Below are positions 35,489-45,258 of a stretch of DNA of 64,000 nucleotides, piece after piece. The notes below the pieces were generated by a model that had not been told where the DNA came from, made no database searches, and saw only the letters and a list, made by a program, of their open reading frames with translations. A program made the position numbers and the translations under genes. Positions within the stretch are counted from its first letter, which is position 1. Each line of letters begins with the position of its first letter. The stretch spans positions 1-64,000 of the forward strand of contig CANFCK010000023.1 in NCBI GenBank assembly GCA_947445035.1, written 5' to 3'. The stretch is from Deltaproteobacteria bacterium. GTDB lineage: Bacteria > Myxococcota_A > UBA796 > SXON01.

Positions 35489-36640
35489 CTATCGCATCGG
35501 GGCGCAGTCGGGGGTGTCGGCGGAGGCGGGGGCGTCGGCCTCGGTGACCTCTCTCGCGCTGGGCAGGGATTCTACGGGCGGCGGCGCGGGCGCGGCCGCA
35601 TCGACGTCGGCGCGCGTGTAACGACCGGTCCAGCCGAAGTCGTCCTGGCCCAGCACGCCTTCGCCAAGGATGGCAATCACCTCGGCCGGGGCCACCTGCC
35701 ACTCCGCGGCGATCCGCGCGGCGTCAGGCAGCAGAAAGCCTTCCACGAGGCGCTCTGCGTACTCGTGCACCTCGTAGGTTTCGTAGTCGACAGCCGTGGA
35801 GACCGACGCGCGATGGGTTTGCAAAAGCGCCTGTGCGGCGTCGCGTTCCATCATCCACTCGGCATAGCTCAAGTAGCCCGATGCCGACTGGTTCTCAGCG
35901 CTGCCCGGCTGAATATGCCACTCGTGGCACCATGAACATTTCCCGGGGGTGCCCGATGGCGACATAAGGCCGGCAGGAATCAGCTCGCCGGCGCTGCCGT
36001 ACACGGCGTATCGAAACTGTCCGTTGGCCATCACATCGACCACTTCGGACTCGCCGACGACGAAGTCTCCGTCGATGAGCGAGCCGCTGCCTTCTTCGGC
36101 CAGAAACGCGATGGCGTCGGCGTGCTGGGGTGCGCTGTTGAGCAGAACCCTGCGCTCCGCCGGCGTCAGCAGCGAGGTGGTCACGGCGTAGGCGACGGGC
36201 GCGGGCTGTTCGCGTGCCTCCCAGTCGCTCCGGGACGAACAAGCCCCGGTCAAGGCGTAGTAGCGCCACGGCTCGTGCAGCGACCGCATCAGGAAAAGGC
36301 CGACGTCGGCGCGGGTGTTCTCGGTGTCGAGCTCGCCGTTCACCTCGGCCAGGACCGACATCCCGGCCGCGGACAGCGCGAGCGCGTTTCCGTCCAGAAC
36401 GAACTCCACCCGGTCGGCCTTCGTCGTGACAGAGACCTGCGCGCTACCGTCTTTTGGCGGGGTGGCGCCCATCTGAGAGAGGGCCCAGTCCAGTCCAGCC
36501 CGGGCTTGCGGCCAGGTCTCGGAGGTGTCGCCGGGGTACCAGACCAGGTGCACCGCCGAGTCGGACTCGGGCGTCGGGGCCTCGGCACAACCCATCGACC
36601 CCACGGCGGCGACGCGAAGGGCCCGTTCAGCCCATCTCAA
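35489..36640 (-). CDS. Lipoprotein with a single c-type haem motif
   Basis: About 383 residues from the TTG at 36640 (LRWAERALRVAAVGSMGCAE), giving a signal peptide with Cys18 as lipid site; the frame is open further upstream but overlaps the neighbour. GKCSWCHEWHIQPG near residue 250 contains CxxCH, the covalent haem-attachment motif. The rest is not recognised: a folded domain of ~220 residues, then helices (EWMMERDAAQALLQTHRASV, YEVHEYAERLVEGFLLPDAA), and a Pro/Ala/Thr tail. It may be an extracytoplasmic cytochrome, provided the motif is used. It overlaps the upstream gene by 14 bp and so is in an operon with it. Confidence 0.6.
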   Translation of the reverse strand: MRWAERALRVAAVGSMGCAEAPTPESDSAVHLVWYPGDTSETWPQARAGLDWALSQMGATPPKDGSAQVSVTTKADRVEFVLDGNALALSAAGMSVLAEVNGELDTENTRADVGLFLMRSLHEPWRYYALTGACSSRSDWEAREQPAPVAYAVTTSLLTPAERRVLLNSAPQHADAIAFLAEEGSGSLIDGDFVVGESEVVDVMANGQFRYAVYGSAGELIPAGLMSPSGTPGKCSWCHEWHIQPGSAENQSASGYLSYAEWMMERDAAQALLQTHRASVSTAVDYETYEVHEYAERLVEGFLLPDAARIAAEWQVAPAEVIAILGEGVLGQDDFGWTGRYTRADVDAAAPAPPPVESLPSAREVTEADAPASADTPDCAPMR

Positions 36641-37025
36641 GGCGCACCCGTTCGGTTCTTGCGCCCAGCTCGTGGAGGAGCGCCGAATACCAAGACACGG
36701 CATGCTCCAGGCGGGCTTCGTCCCCGACGACGCCCCAGAACAGGGTCGGGCTTTTCAGGAGCGCCCAGAGCTGAACCCGGGAGACGACCGAATCTCTCAG
36801 CGGGTTGGATTGATCGTGGTCGCGGTCGGGCGGGATGACGACCACCACGAGCACCAGAACTGCGAGCGCCGTGGCGACGAGCGCGAGGGCGCGGAGCGCG
36901 GCGCCAGGGCCGCCGTAGGGGTAGTCGGCGAACGGGGCCTTGGACAGGATCGTGGCGAAGTACGCATCGAACCGGGCGAGCAGGGGGCGCCGGGGCGAGG
37001 GGGTGCGCGGCTCCGGCGAGGTCAT
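36627..37025 (-). CDS. Small single-pass membrane protein
   Basis: 132 residues. A basic/Pro-rich N-terminus, then one strongly hydrophobic segment near residues 48-64 (ALVATALAVLVLVVVVIP), then an ~65-residue domain with QLWALLKSPTLFWGVVGDEA. I do not recognise the family. Its stop lies inside the start region of the haem-motif lipoprotein gene, so the two may be functionally linked. Confidence 0.6.
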   Translation of the reverse strand: MTSPEPRTPSPRRPLLARFDAYFATILSKAPFADYPYGGPGAALRALALVATALAVLVLVVVVIPPDRDHDQSNPLRDSVVSRVQLWALLKSPTLFWGVVGDEARLEHAVSWYSALLHELGARTERVRLEMG

Positions 37026-37052
37026 GTGAGGCTCTACCCCAGTCGACGCGGC

Positions 37053-37637
37053 TCAGCCGCGTCGAAAGACCAACGTAAAGTTGTTCGCCGGCATCGGGAT
37101 CGTCTGGACGTGCGCCAACGTTTCGGAAAGCGCCGCCAACGTCGCGACGTCCCGCACGCCCCACCGGGGGTCGCGCGACGTGAGGCTGGCATCGAAGGCT
37201 TCATTGCTCGGGGAGGTGTGCTTCCCATCGATGGTGTACGGGCCATACGTGACCAGCAGCCCGCCGGGCGACAGGGCGCGGGCGGCGCTGCGAAAAAGGC
37301 CCTCGGCCACGCTCCACGGCGCGATGTGCACCACGTTGGCGCAGAAGATGCCGTCCCATCGGCCCGCTGGAAGCGCGTCGGTAGCCGCGTCGTAGACGAG
37401 GGCGGGCAGCAGACGGGGCTCGCTGCCGGCCCAGGAATCGATGCTCTCCAGGTGGAGGGGCTCGATGTCGGTCGGTTGCCACGTGAGCCAGGGCATCGCT
37501 TCCGCGAAGTACGCGGCGTGCTCCCCGGAGCCGCTGGCAACTTCCAGCACCCGCGCGCAGGGCGGCGCGAAGAGGCGACGCAGCTCGGCCAGGATCGGGT
37601 CACGATTGCGGGCGGTGGCGGGGAAGGTGAGCTTCAT
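37053..37637 (-). CDS. DUF938-type SAM-dependent methyltransferase
   Basis: 194 residues from the ATG at 37637 (MKLTFPATARNRDPILAELR). The SAM-binding motif I is VLEVASGSGEHAAYFAEAMP, followed by WQPTDIEPLHLESIDSW (acidic end of strand 2) and GIFCANVVHIAPW. This matches DUF938 proteins, class I methyltransferase fold, with RNRDPIL at the N-terminus as in the family. The methyl acceptor is unknown. It starts 28 bp beyond the TM protein's start on the same strand. Confidence 0.82.
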   Translation of the reverse strand: MKLTFPATARNRDPILAELRRLFAPPCARVLEVASGSGEHAAYFAEAMPWLTWQPTDIEPLHLESIDSWAGSEPRLLPALVYDAATDALPAGRWDGIFCANVVHIAPWSVAEGLFRSAARALSPGGLLVTYGPYTIDGKHTSPSNEAFDASLTSRDPRWGVRDVATLAALSETLAHVQTIPMPANNFTLVFRRG

Positions 37638-37657
37638 CGCGGGGCGGGTAACGCCGC

Positions 37658-40600
37658 TCAGCCCCCGGTGGAGGTGACGACGATCGTGTCGGTGCCAACC
37701 ACGGAGCCGTGGAAGTCGGTCGCGACCAGACTGATGTCGTTCGCGCCGTCTTGTAGCGGCACCGTCACCCGCCACGTCAAATCGTCGCGCCAGGTCAGCG
37801 CCAGGGGGGCAGCCCCGCCTTCGACGGTGATGACGCGAACGTCGATCCAGGCCTCGCCTTCGAGCACCACCTCCGCAGCCTCGATCGAAAAGTCACTCCC
37901 GCCCCGCGTCGTGATGCGGAAACCCTGTGCCGGGTACAGCGTCATCACCGCGTCGGCGGCCCCGTGCATCACCCAGTCGGCCCGGTCGTCGATGAACTGG
38001 CAGTGCCCTGCGATGTCCTGCGTGGGGAGGAGGTTGCCCATCTGGTCGCACCAGGGCGCCAGGTAGTCGGGGTTGTACGCCCGGGCGACGATGTCTTGCA
38101 GGTGCCCGTAGTACGATCGGAGATGGATCGGGTCCTCCAGCAAACGCGCCAGATCTCCGTTGCCCACCACCGACCCCGTGGGCCCGCCGTAGAAGTCGAG
38201 GTCGTGAGGGAAGTACAAAACACGCTGATCCTCGGGCCGAACGTAGAAGCGGGCGTTGTGTTGGCTGCCGTCGCTGCCATAGTTGTCGATCGCCCCACTG
38301 AGCGTCGCGAAAGCAAACGCACGTAACCACTGATCGACATCGATGACCGCGTCCACCTCGTCCAGAAAGTCGGTGCCGGTCAGCGCGAAGGTCTGGCCAA
38401 GCTCGATGAGGCGGGTGTAGTCGTCGGTGCGCTCATTGTTCTGGGCCAGGAAGTTCCAACGATATCCTTCCTGATCGTCGCCGAGATCGGTGAGGGTGGT
38501 GCCGACGACCGAGTCGGGTTGAGGCAGCTTGAACCCTTCGGCGCTGCCATCATCCGTCGTGAGCGGGTAGTAGATGAGCTCGTACTCGAAAAGCGGGCCG
38601 CTGGCGCCGTCGGCAAACTGGGAGGCGAGCACCAGGTCGCTGAACCGGTCCAGCTGCAGCTCCGCGGGGCCGGTGTGTTGCGGCAGCGGGGTGAGAGCCT
38701 GGGTGAGGTCGTTGTATTCGCCGGAAACCGAGCCCGCGTGGGTCATCACCAGGTTCATCAGGACTTCCCGCTGGCCAAACCCCACGCCCTCGGATCGGTC
38801 GATGTGCACGCTGTTGTGACTGCCACGGAAGGGCTGCTCACGGTGGAACTCGACCCCGTACCCGAGGCGGGCGGTCTGGGGCCGGCCGCGTTCGCTGCCC
38901 TTGAGGCGGACGCCGACGTCGTAGAAAACTTCCCCCTCGTCGTAAATCACCGTCGCCCCCACGACATCATCGCTCATCAGATTGATGTCGTCGTGAAGCC
39001 AGTCGGAGTCGGCCGCGGTGAGCAGGATGCGGAAGTTGTGCAGGCCGTTGGTTGCCGCCTTGCCGTCGTCGACCTGGATGAGCGCACGGGAAGCGGGCCC
39101 TGCCGCTGGGAAGAAGGAGCGGCCCCCCAGGCGGTCCACCGCCTGGACGTAGAACTGGACGATCGTCCCGGCTGCCTGGCCTTCAAGCTGGGCCTCCCAG
39201 CGACCCGACTCCAACTCGGTCATGGCCGCTTCCACGAACGTCGCGCCGGCGACGGAGCTCCAGAGGATCACGGCCGCAACCCCGTCGGGATCCTCCGCCG
39301 AAACCTCGATGCCGACGGGCTCGTAGGCCTGGGGAACGGCTACGTCCTGGCGCAGGTTCGCGAAGGTCGGGCCGAGGTTGACCGTTTCCGTTGAGTTGGG
39401 CGCACCGGGCGTTCCCGAACCCTCTGCCATTTCCACCCGTGTGGTGTGGGCCAACCGATTGAAATACAGCCGAGTGTTGAGTTGGTTGCTGCCGGCGACC
39501 CACCGCGCCCTGAACGACACCTCGTATTCCCGGGTGGTGATCGCCCGGACGAGGGTGCTCTCCGCGTGGTTGTGCATGTGTCCGGTCGGGCCGGTGCCGA
39601 CGAGGCGGAGCACCGGGTTCCCGGAGTCGTCGGGGTCGGCGACGATTTCGCTGTGACGGTGGTTGCCCAATAGTCGCCAATGCTCGCTCGTGGCGCCGAA
39701 GTCTCCGTTCTTAATCAGCTCTGTCGGGGTGCCGCCGGGATCTTCGATGACGCTCAGGTCGTCGAGCAGCACCTCGCCGGAGTCAAGCAGGCCGACCACG
39801 AGTTCTTGCCACACGCCGTCGGGGCCCACCGCGCTCGGGTCCGCGTCGCCACGGTAGGTGTACGTGACCCACGGCGAACGAGCCTCCTCGCGGCTGGCCG
39901 CCCAGGACTCTGCGGCGTTGTTGTCGGCGCGAGCATCCACAAGCGCCAAGGAGGACCCGCCGCCGTCGGCCGCCTCCGGCCAGCGCCCGTTGTCGAAGTA
40001 TCGAACCTCGTCCGCCGGGTTTCCCCGGGCGTCCAGGAGCAGGATGCGGTCCGACGCGTTGTCAAGGCGGCCTCTGAAGTCGTCGTTGCCGACCACCAGG
40101 TACGCGTCGGGCGCCAAGACCGTGCCCGCCGGAATCTCGTAGGCCACCGCGTCCACGAACATCCAACCGCCGAGGTCCACCGCCTCCTCGCCGCGGTTGT
40201 AGAGCTCGATCCATTCATCCAACTGCTCGACCACAGGCTCGTCTTGTCGCGACAACGGCGCGTGGTGGTAGTGGATTTCATTGATCACCACGTCGTCGGC
40301 GACCTGGATGACGTTTGGCGAGGCCGGCGTGGCCTCGGTGACGAACCGCCAGGGCCCGCCATCCTCTGCGCGTCCTCGCGTCCCCGCGGACACCCGCGCC
40401 GCGTCCAGGAGCACGCTCCTGTCGGCTGAATAGAGGAACAGTACGTCCCCGCTCACGACGGAAAAACCGACGTCGTCCACCGCCAGAAGCTCGCCCGGAG
40501 CGAGGCTCCCTGCCGGGAGCACCAGCTCGCCACCTGCCGACGACGCCAGCACCAGGCCGGTGGTTTCCTGGGCGGCTGCGTTCACCGACACAAGCTCGAC

Positions 40601-42319
40601 CCACAACGGCGAAGCCGCTGCCGGCGCGATTTCGTTGAGGATCACCGTCGGCCGCGCGGCGCCAGCAGTGATCCGCGCCGTCACCCCGCACCCGAAGGTC
40701 AGGTCGAGGTCGTTGCGTTCGGCCTGATGCACCTCGACGGCCAGAACGTTGGTCCCGTTGATCAGCGTGTCCGTAGCAATCTCAGCGTACAGGTCGAACG
40801 CATCCTCGACCGGGGCCGCGGCCAGCGTGTTGGCGTCCACCGCGCCCGCCGGCATGTTCTGCCGCAGCACCTCGCTGCCGTTGAGGTACACCACCGCGCC
40901 GTCGTCGAGCACGCAGTTCAGCGAGAGCTCCGCCAGGGCCGGGTCGGCATCGAAGACGAACGACGTGCGGAAGGTGATCGTGGTGGGGATCGCCGGCAGC
41001 TCCGTGGTGCCGCGCGAACCAAGGAGCGGCTCTACGGACCGGAACAGGGCGTAGGTGTTCTCGGTGTTGGTCACCGAGGTGTCGCTGAAGGTATCGGCCC
41101 AGACGTACCTGGCCGCGTCGGTGAACGCGGCGCTCGTGGCCCAGCCCCAAGGATCCGAGCTGCGATCGGCCTCGGCCGCGGGGAGCGCCCAGGACACATC
41201 GGCGTTGCCCTGCTCGACGATGAACTGGAGCTCGTCAACCGTCGGCGGCGGGTCGGGGGTCCCGGGGCAACCGTCGGTGGGACCGAGCACCCACTCAAAG
41301 CCGTTTGCATCGGTGCCGACGACGTCGTCGGGCAGCGTCACCTCGGCGATGGTCATCTGCGGACCGCCGTAGTCCCAGGAGGCCTCCCAGGCTGCGAGGT
41401 ACAGGTGATCCTCGGGGGTCACGTCGAGGTTGAACGGGTCGACCGTCGTCCAGTTGCCGTCGGAGTCCTCGCCCACCAGCCGCAGCTCCGTTCCGTCTGC
41501 GTGGCCCAGATACAAGGCGAAGTAGTTGTCGGCGGTGACCGAGGCCGTGGCGACCACGTCGGCCGAGGCGCCGCCGGCGTAGAAGATGGCCTGGCCGAGG
41601 CTCCACGCGCTGTCATCGACCATGGCATCCGCCCAGTCGGCGGCCGGGTAGGCCCCCGAGTCGTCGTAGTGCCAGAGCGCGTCGAGCGGAACGAGCTCCA
41701 CGGTGGTCGGGGGCCGCAGCGGATCCAGGAGGTTCGCCTCGCCGGGGGTGCCGCCGAGCTCAGCGCTGGCGGTCCAGTTTTCGGCGTGGTCGCTGGCGGC
41801 GTCGGGATCCATCTTGGCCAGGGTCAGCCCCGAGCCGTCTGCCGCTACGGGCCAGGGATCGTCGTCGCCGTAGGCGACGGTGTCGATGAGTCGGCCGCCG
41901 TTGTTCCGCAGCTCGAGCCGCTCGCCGCTGTCGGCGAGGCTGCCTTCGAACGGCCCCAAGGCGCCCGGCACACCGGCCGGATCCGCGGCCACCACCAGGT
42001 ACCCGCCCGCCGCCATGACCGTACCGTCGGCGAAGGCGTAGCTGACACCCCCTTCGACCGACCAGCCCGACAAATCCATGTCCAGGGCCATCGGGTTGTA
42101 AAGCTCGATCCACTCGACGGAGTCGTCGGCAGGCGGGTGATAGAAGAGCTCGTCGAAGGTGATCGAGCCCGGCGCGGCCGTTTCTTCCCGCAGCCATGGG
42201 ACGACCGGGGAGGGGACCGTCTCGATGGCTTCGAAGGTGTCGCCGCCGCGCACCCCACCGTTGGCGCCTGAGTCGTCGGTGCAAGCGATGAGGAAAACAA
42301 CGGCGGCGTGGATTCGCAT
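37658..42319 (-). CDS. Very large lipoprotein with lamin-tail domains and a CotH-like kinase domain
   Basis: 1,553 residues from the ATG at 42319: MRIHAAVVFLIACTDDSGA, lipobox LIAC. LTD (lamin-tail) domains are seen at ~50-165 (ITFDELFYHPPADDSVEWIE then LYNPMALDMDLSGW), near 590-690 (VILNEIAPAAASPLWVELVS) and near 700-830 (VVINEIHYHHAPLSRQDE, EWIELYNRGEEAVDLGGWMF). Between them are jelly-roll-like modules (ALWHYDDSGAYPAADWADAM, AVEVHQAERNDLDLTFGCGV). The C-terminal ~450 residues are CotH-like: RLKGSERGRPQTA, LYFPHDLDFYGG and SGAIDNYGSDGSQHNARFYV. CotH is a secreted atypical protein kinase of Bacillus spores. Here it would be an outer-surface kinase or a dead relative. Confidence 0.82.
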   Translation of the reverse strand: MRIHAAVVFLIACTDDSGANGGVRGGDTFEAIETVPSPVVPWLREETAAPGSITFDELFYHPPADDSVEWIELYNPMALDMDLSGWSVEGGVSYAFADGTVMAAGGYLVVAADPAGVPGALGPFEGSLADSGERLELRNNGGRLIDTVAYGDDDPWPVAADGSGLTLAKMDPDAASDHAENWTASAELGGTPGEANLLDPLRPPTTVELVPLDALWHYDDSGAYPAADWADAMVDDSAWSLGQAIFYAGGASADVVATASVTADNYFALYLGHADGTELRLVGEDSDGNWTTVDPFNLDVTPEDHLYLAAWEASWDYGGPQMTIAEVTLPDDVVGTDANGFEWVLGPTDGCPGTPDPPPTVDELQFIVEQGNADVSWALPAAEADRSSDPWGWATSAAFTDAARYVWADTFSDTSVTNTENTYALFRSVEPLLGSRGTTELPAIPTTITFRTSFVFDADPALAELSLNCVLDDGAVVYLNGSEVLRQNMPAGAVDANTLAAAPVEDAFDLYAEIATDTLINGTNVLAVEVHQAERNDLDLTFGCGVTARITAGAARPTVILNEIAPAAASPLWVELVSVNAAAQETTGLVLASSAGGELVLPAGSLAPGELLAVDDVGFSVVSGDVLFLYSADRSVLLDAARVSAGTRGRAEDGGPWRFVTEATPASPNVIQVADDVVINEIHYHHAPLSRQDEPVVEQLDEWIELYNRGEEAVDLGGWMFVDAVAYEIPAGTVLAPDAYLVVGNDDFRGRLDNASDRILLLDARGNPADEVRYFDNGRWPEAADGGGSSLALVDARADNNAAESWAASREEARSPWVTYTYRGDADPSAVGPDGVWQELVVGLLDSGEVLLDDLSVIEDPGGTPTELIKNGDFGATSEHWRLLGNHRHSEIVADPDDSGNPVLRLVGTGPTGHMHNHAESTLVRAITTREYEVSFRARWVAGSNQLNTRLYFNRLAHTTRVEMAEGSGTPGAPNSTETVNLGPTFANLRQDVAVPQAYEPVGIEVSAEDPDGVAAVILWSSVAGATFVEAAMTELESGRWEAQLEGQAAGTIVQFYVQAVDRLGGRSFFPAAGPASRALIQVDDGKAATNGLHNFRILLTAADSDWLHDDINLMSDDVVGATVIYDEGEVFYDVGVRLKGSERGRPQTARLGYGVEFHREQPFRGSHNSVHIDRSEGVGFGQREVLMNLVMTHAGSVSGEYNDLTQALTPLPQHTGPAELQLDRFSDLVLASQFADGASGPLFEYELIYYPLTTDDGSAEGFKLPQPDSVVGTTLTDLGDDQEGYRWNFLAQNNERTDDYTRLIELGQTFALTGTDFLDEVDAVIDVDQWLRAFAFATLSGAIDNYGSDGSQHNARFYVRPEDQRVLYFPHDLDFYGGPTGSVVGNGDLARLLEDPIHLRSYYGHLQDIVARAYNPDYLAPWCDQMGNLLPTQDIAGHCQFIDDRADWVMHGAADAVMTLYPAQGFRITTRGGSDFSIEAAEVVLEGEAWIDVRVITVEGGAAPLALTWRDDLTWRVTVPLQDGANDISLVATDFHGSVVGTDTIVVTSTGG

Positions 42320-42548
42320 TGGGGGAGAGGTGTAATGCGGGGAGGATCGGTCACGCCCGCCGAGGCCGAGCTGCTCCCGCGGACGGTCTGGGCGAGCGGC
42401 GCCAGTTGGACCGCATCGGTAGGGGGCTCCGCGAGCAGCCGTCGCAGGCAGGCCACCGCGAGGGCCCCGGTGGCGATGTCCCGATATGCTACGTGCTCGG
42501 CGCGACCGTCCTCCCACTCAGGGTTAGTCGGCGCACTACGGGAGCCCG

Positions 42549-44294
42549 ATGATCGCCCTGCTCGCCACCTACTCGTTCGCTGGTGTCCTCGTCAACGAGG
42601 TGGTCTACAACCCGTCGGGTGCCGACGATGGCCTCGAATGGATCGAGCTCTGCAACAACGGCGCGGTCGCGGTCGCGCTCGACGGCTACACGATTCGCGC
42701 GGGCGGAACCAGCTTTGCCACCAGCTTTACCCTGAGCGCCGCGGGCACCATCGCCCCAGGTGAGTACGTACTGGTCGGGTTCGGCTCGACGACCTGGCCG
42801 GGCGCGTTCAATGACAACCTCGAAAACGGCGGCAGCGTCGCCGACGGCGTGCAGCTTGTGGATGGTGCGGGAACCGTGCTGGACACGCTGCTCTACGACG
42901 GGTCCGCCGGCGGCCTTCTCGACGATCTGGGGCGAGCCGACTTTGCCGCGGTGGGCGTCGGGGAGGGCAAGAGCCTGGGCCGCTTCGACGGCACCAACGA
43001 CTGTGTCGACACCGACGACGCCTTGGTGGACTTCGTCGAGTACGACACGCCGACCCCGGCGGCGGCCAACGGGGACCCCGCTCCCATCGACACCGGCGGC
43101 GACCCGGTCGATTGCAGCGCCGGCGCCGACATTCGGCTCAACGAACTCTTGTCCAACCCTTCGGGAAGCGACGACGGCTTGGAGTGGGTAGAGCTCTACA
43201 ACCGTGGCGCTGCCGACGTGGATGTGAGCGGCTGGGTCGTGCGCGGGGCCACCAAGTCCACCGGCGGCTCGTCGGTGACCCTCCCGGCGGACACAGGGAT
43301 TCCGGCGGGCGGATTCCTCCTCGTCGGCTCGGGCGGCATCGGCTCGATCTCGCTCGGCAACGGTACCGGCGGCGACGGTGCCTACCTGCTCTGCGACGAG
43401 GTCGTCCTCGACAGCGTCGTCTATGGCGACGACAACACCGACGCGCTCGTGGACGACTGGGGCATCGTGGCGACGTCACTCGCCGAGATTCCGGGCGAAG
43501 CGGTGTCGTTGTCCCGTCGTGGCGACGGTCAGGACACCGACAACAGCGCCGACGACTGGACCTCCTCGTCGGTGAACAGCCCGGGCGCGGCGAATCAGAC
43601 GCCCCAGTGTGACCCCACCGGCAGCGGCGGCCTTCGTCTCAACGAGGTCTTGTACGATCCCACTGATGATGACGGCACCTACGAGTTCGTGGAGCTGTAC
43701 AACGGGGGCGATGTCGCCATCCAACTCGAAGGCTTCGTGATCGACGCCGCCAAGAGCGACTGGGCCGACAACGCCATCCTCCCGGCTGGGGCGGTGATCG
43801 AGCCGGGTGCGTTCTACGTCATCGGCGCCGGCGATGTCGAGAACCAGGACTACTCGGCCGCAGGACTCGATCTCGGCAACGGCACCGAGGGCGACGGCGT
43901 GCGTGTCAGTTCTTGCGATGGGGTGCCGCTCGATACCGTGCTCTACGGGGGTGCCGAGGGCGATGGCCTGGTCGGCGACGGTGGCGCGACCGACGTGGTG
44001 GACAAGGCCTCGGCGGGCTCCTCGATCGGTCGCTTCCCGGACGGGGAGGACAGCGACCAGCATACCGACTGGATTTCCGACGCCTCGCCGACCCCGGGTG
44101 AGGCCAACTCCGACCCGGGCGGGGGCGACTCGGCAGACACCGACACCGACAGTGGCGATGGGATCACGGAGCCCGGCTGCGGCCCTGACCCCGACAGCCC
44201 CGATGGCGCCGCGTGCGCCACCGCTCGCCTTCCGCTGCACGGGCTCGAAGCGGCGGTCGCTTTGCTGGTACTCGCGAGGCGACGCCGGCTATAG
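42549..44294 (+). CDS. Triple lamin-tail-domain surface protein with MYXO-CTERM-like tail
   Basis: 581 residues with a short signal peptide (MIALLATYSFA). Three LTD domains follow: VLVNEVVYNPSGADDGLEWI (~12), IRLNELLSNPSGSDDGLEWV (~197) and LRLNEVLYDPTDDDGTYEFV (~358), each with an ELYN-GG-like strand and a PGEAN-type end. After an Asp/Thr linker, the C-terminus is GCGPDPDSPDGAACA, a hydrophobic stretch (LHGLEAAVALLVLA) and RRRR, i.e. Cys-TM-Arg as in MYXO-CTERM sorted proteins. LTD domains in bacterial surface proteins are of unknown function. The gene is divergent from the giant LTD/CotH lipoprotein gene (229-bp intergenic, no motif seen) and is followed closely by a lipoprotein gene. Confidence 0.8.
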   Translation: MIALLATYSFAGVLVNEVVYNPSGADDGLEWIELCNNGAVAVALDGYTIRAGGTSFATSFTLSAAGTIAPGEYVLVGFGSTTWPGAFNDNLENGGSVADGVQLVDGAGTVLDTLLYDGSAGGLLDDLGRADFAAVGVGEGKSLGRFDGTNDCVDTDDALVDFVEYDTPTPAAANGDPAPIDTGGDPVDCSAGADIRLNELLSNPSGSDDGLEWVELYNRGAADVDVSGWVVRGATKSTGGSSVTLPADTGIPAGGFLLVGSGGIGSISLGNGTGGDGAYLLCDEVVLDSVVYGDDNTDALVDDWGIVATSLAEIPGEAVSLSRRGDGQDTDNSADDWTSSSVNSPGAANQTPQCDPTGSGGLRLNEVLYDPTDDDGTYEFVELYNGGDVAIQLEGFVIDAAKSDWADNAILPAGAVIEPGAFYVIGAGDVENQDYSAAGLDLGNGTEGDGVRVSSCDGVPLDTVLYGGAEGDGLVGDGGATDVVDKASAGSSIGRFPDGEDSDQHTDWISDASPTPGEANSDPGGGDSADTDTDSGDGITEPGCGPDPDSPDGAACATARLPLHGLEAAVALLVLARRRRL

Positions 44295-44300
44295 TGGCTC

Positions 44301-45254
44301 ATGCGCCCCCTGCTGCCTCTGTTGCTCCTCGCCGGATGTCTCCCCTACGAGCTGCCGGACGATAGCGCCGACGATGTCGACACCTCCGACCCCGACGGCG
44401 ACCCGGACACGATTCCGCTCGGCGGCTCCTGCACGCTGGACCGACGCTGGGGCGGCTTCAAGGTCGAGGCCAACGTCGACTACTCGGCAATCGACGGTGC
44501 GATCTCCAACGGGGTCGTGCCGGTAGCGGTGCTGCGCGAGGCGTTGGTCGACGGGGATTGCAAGCTGATGAAGCGCGAAAATCCCTTCTGCGATCCGACG
44601 TGCGGCCCCACCGAAACCTGCGACTTCGACGGCGAATGCCTCCCGTTCCCGGAGAACCAGGACCTTGGCACCGTCACGGTCTCCGGGCTTGGCACTCCCG
44701 TCTCCATGGAACCGGCGATCCCGGGCAACAAGTATTTCTACACCGACCTAAAGAATCCGGCCTTCAAGCCTGGCAAGCTCATCCGGCTCGAGACCGCAGG
44801 AGGCGCCTTGGCCCCACAGACGATGTATGGCGTGGGGGTTGCTCCGTTGGTGCCCGGCAGCACCACCTGGCTGGTGACCGAGGGGACTCCGGTGCTGCTT
44901 TCATGGGACACCCCGGCGTCGGCTGTCCGCAGCGAGGTCTACGTCAGCGTCAACGTCGATCAGCACGGCCTGACGCCGCTGACCTTGCAGTGCAACTTCG
45001 CCGACAATGGCGCCGCCGAGATTCCGGCGAGCGTGATGGACGCGCTGCTCACCGGCGGCGTCACCGGCTACCCCAGCGGCAAGATCCAACGGCGTACCGT
45101 CGACCACGTCATGCTCGGCGAAGGCTGTGCCGACTTCATGGTCGACTACTCCCTGATCGCGAAGGTCAGCGTCAGCGGTCACACGCCCTGTACCTCGCCC
45201 GCGGACTGCCCCGACGGCCAAGAATGTAACCTCGCGCTTCAGACCTGTGAGTAG
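44301..45254 (+). CDS. Lipoprotein with Cys-rich motifs
   Basis: 317 residues: MRPLLPLLLLAGCLPYE, lipobox LAGC. Asp-rich linker to ~38. NPFCDPTCGPTETCDFDGEC near 95-112 and CTSPADCPDGQECNLALQTCE at the C-terminus are the compact Cys clusters often seen in myxobacterial secreted proteins (Dickkopf/EGF-like spacing). Between them is a beta-rich domain of ~190 residues. Family not recognised. It starts six bases after the LTD gene's stop, and the next lipoprotein gene begins four bases after its own stop, so 42549-46770 is one operon. Confidence 0.7.
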   Translation: MRPLLPLLLLAGCLPYELPDDSADDVDTSDPDGDPDTIPLGGSCTLDRRWGGFKVEANVDYSAIDGAISNGVVPVAVLREALVDGDCKLMKRENPFCDPTCGPTETCDFDGECLPFPENQDLGTVTVSGLGTPVSMEPAIPGNKYFYTDLKNPAFKPGKLIRLETAGGALAPQTMYGVGVAPLVPGSTTWLVTEGTPVLLSWDTPASAVRSEVYVSVNVDQHGLTPLTLQCNFADNGAAEIPASVMDALLTGGVTGYPSGKIQRRTVDHVMLGEGCADFMVDYSLIAKVSVSGHTPCTSPADCPDGQECNLALQTCE

Positions 45255-45258
45255 CCGC

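Noticed and set aside
40727..42271. Plus-strand open frame within the giant LTD/CotH gene
   Set aside because: Antisense shadow; no start context and no domain.
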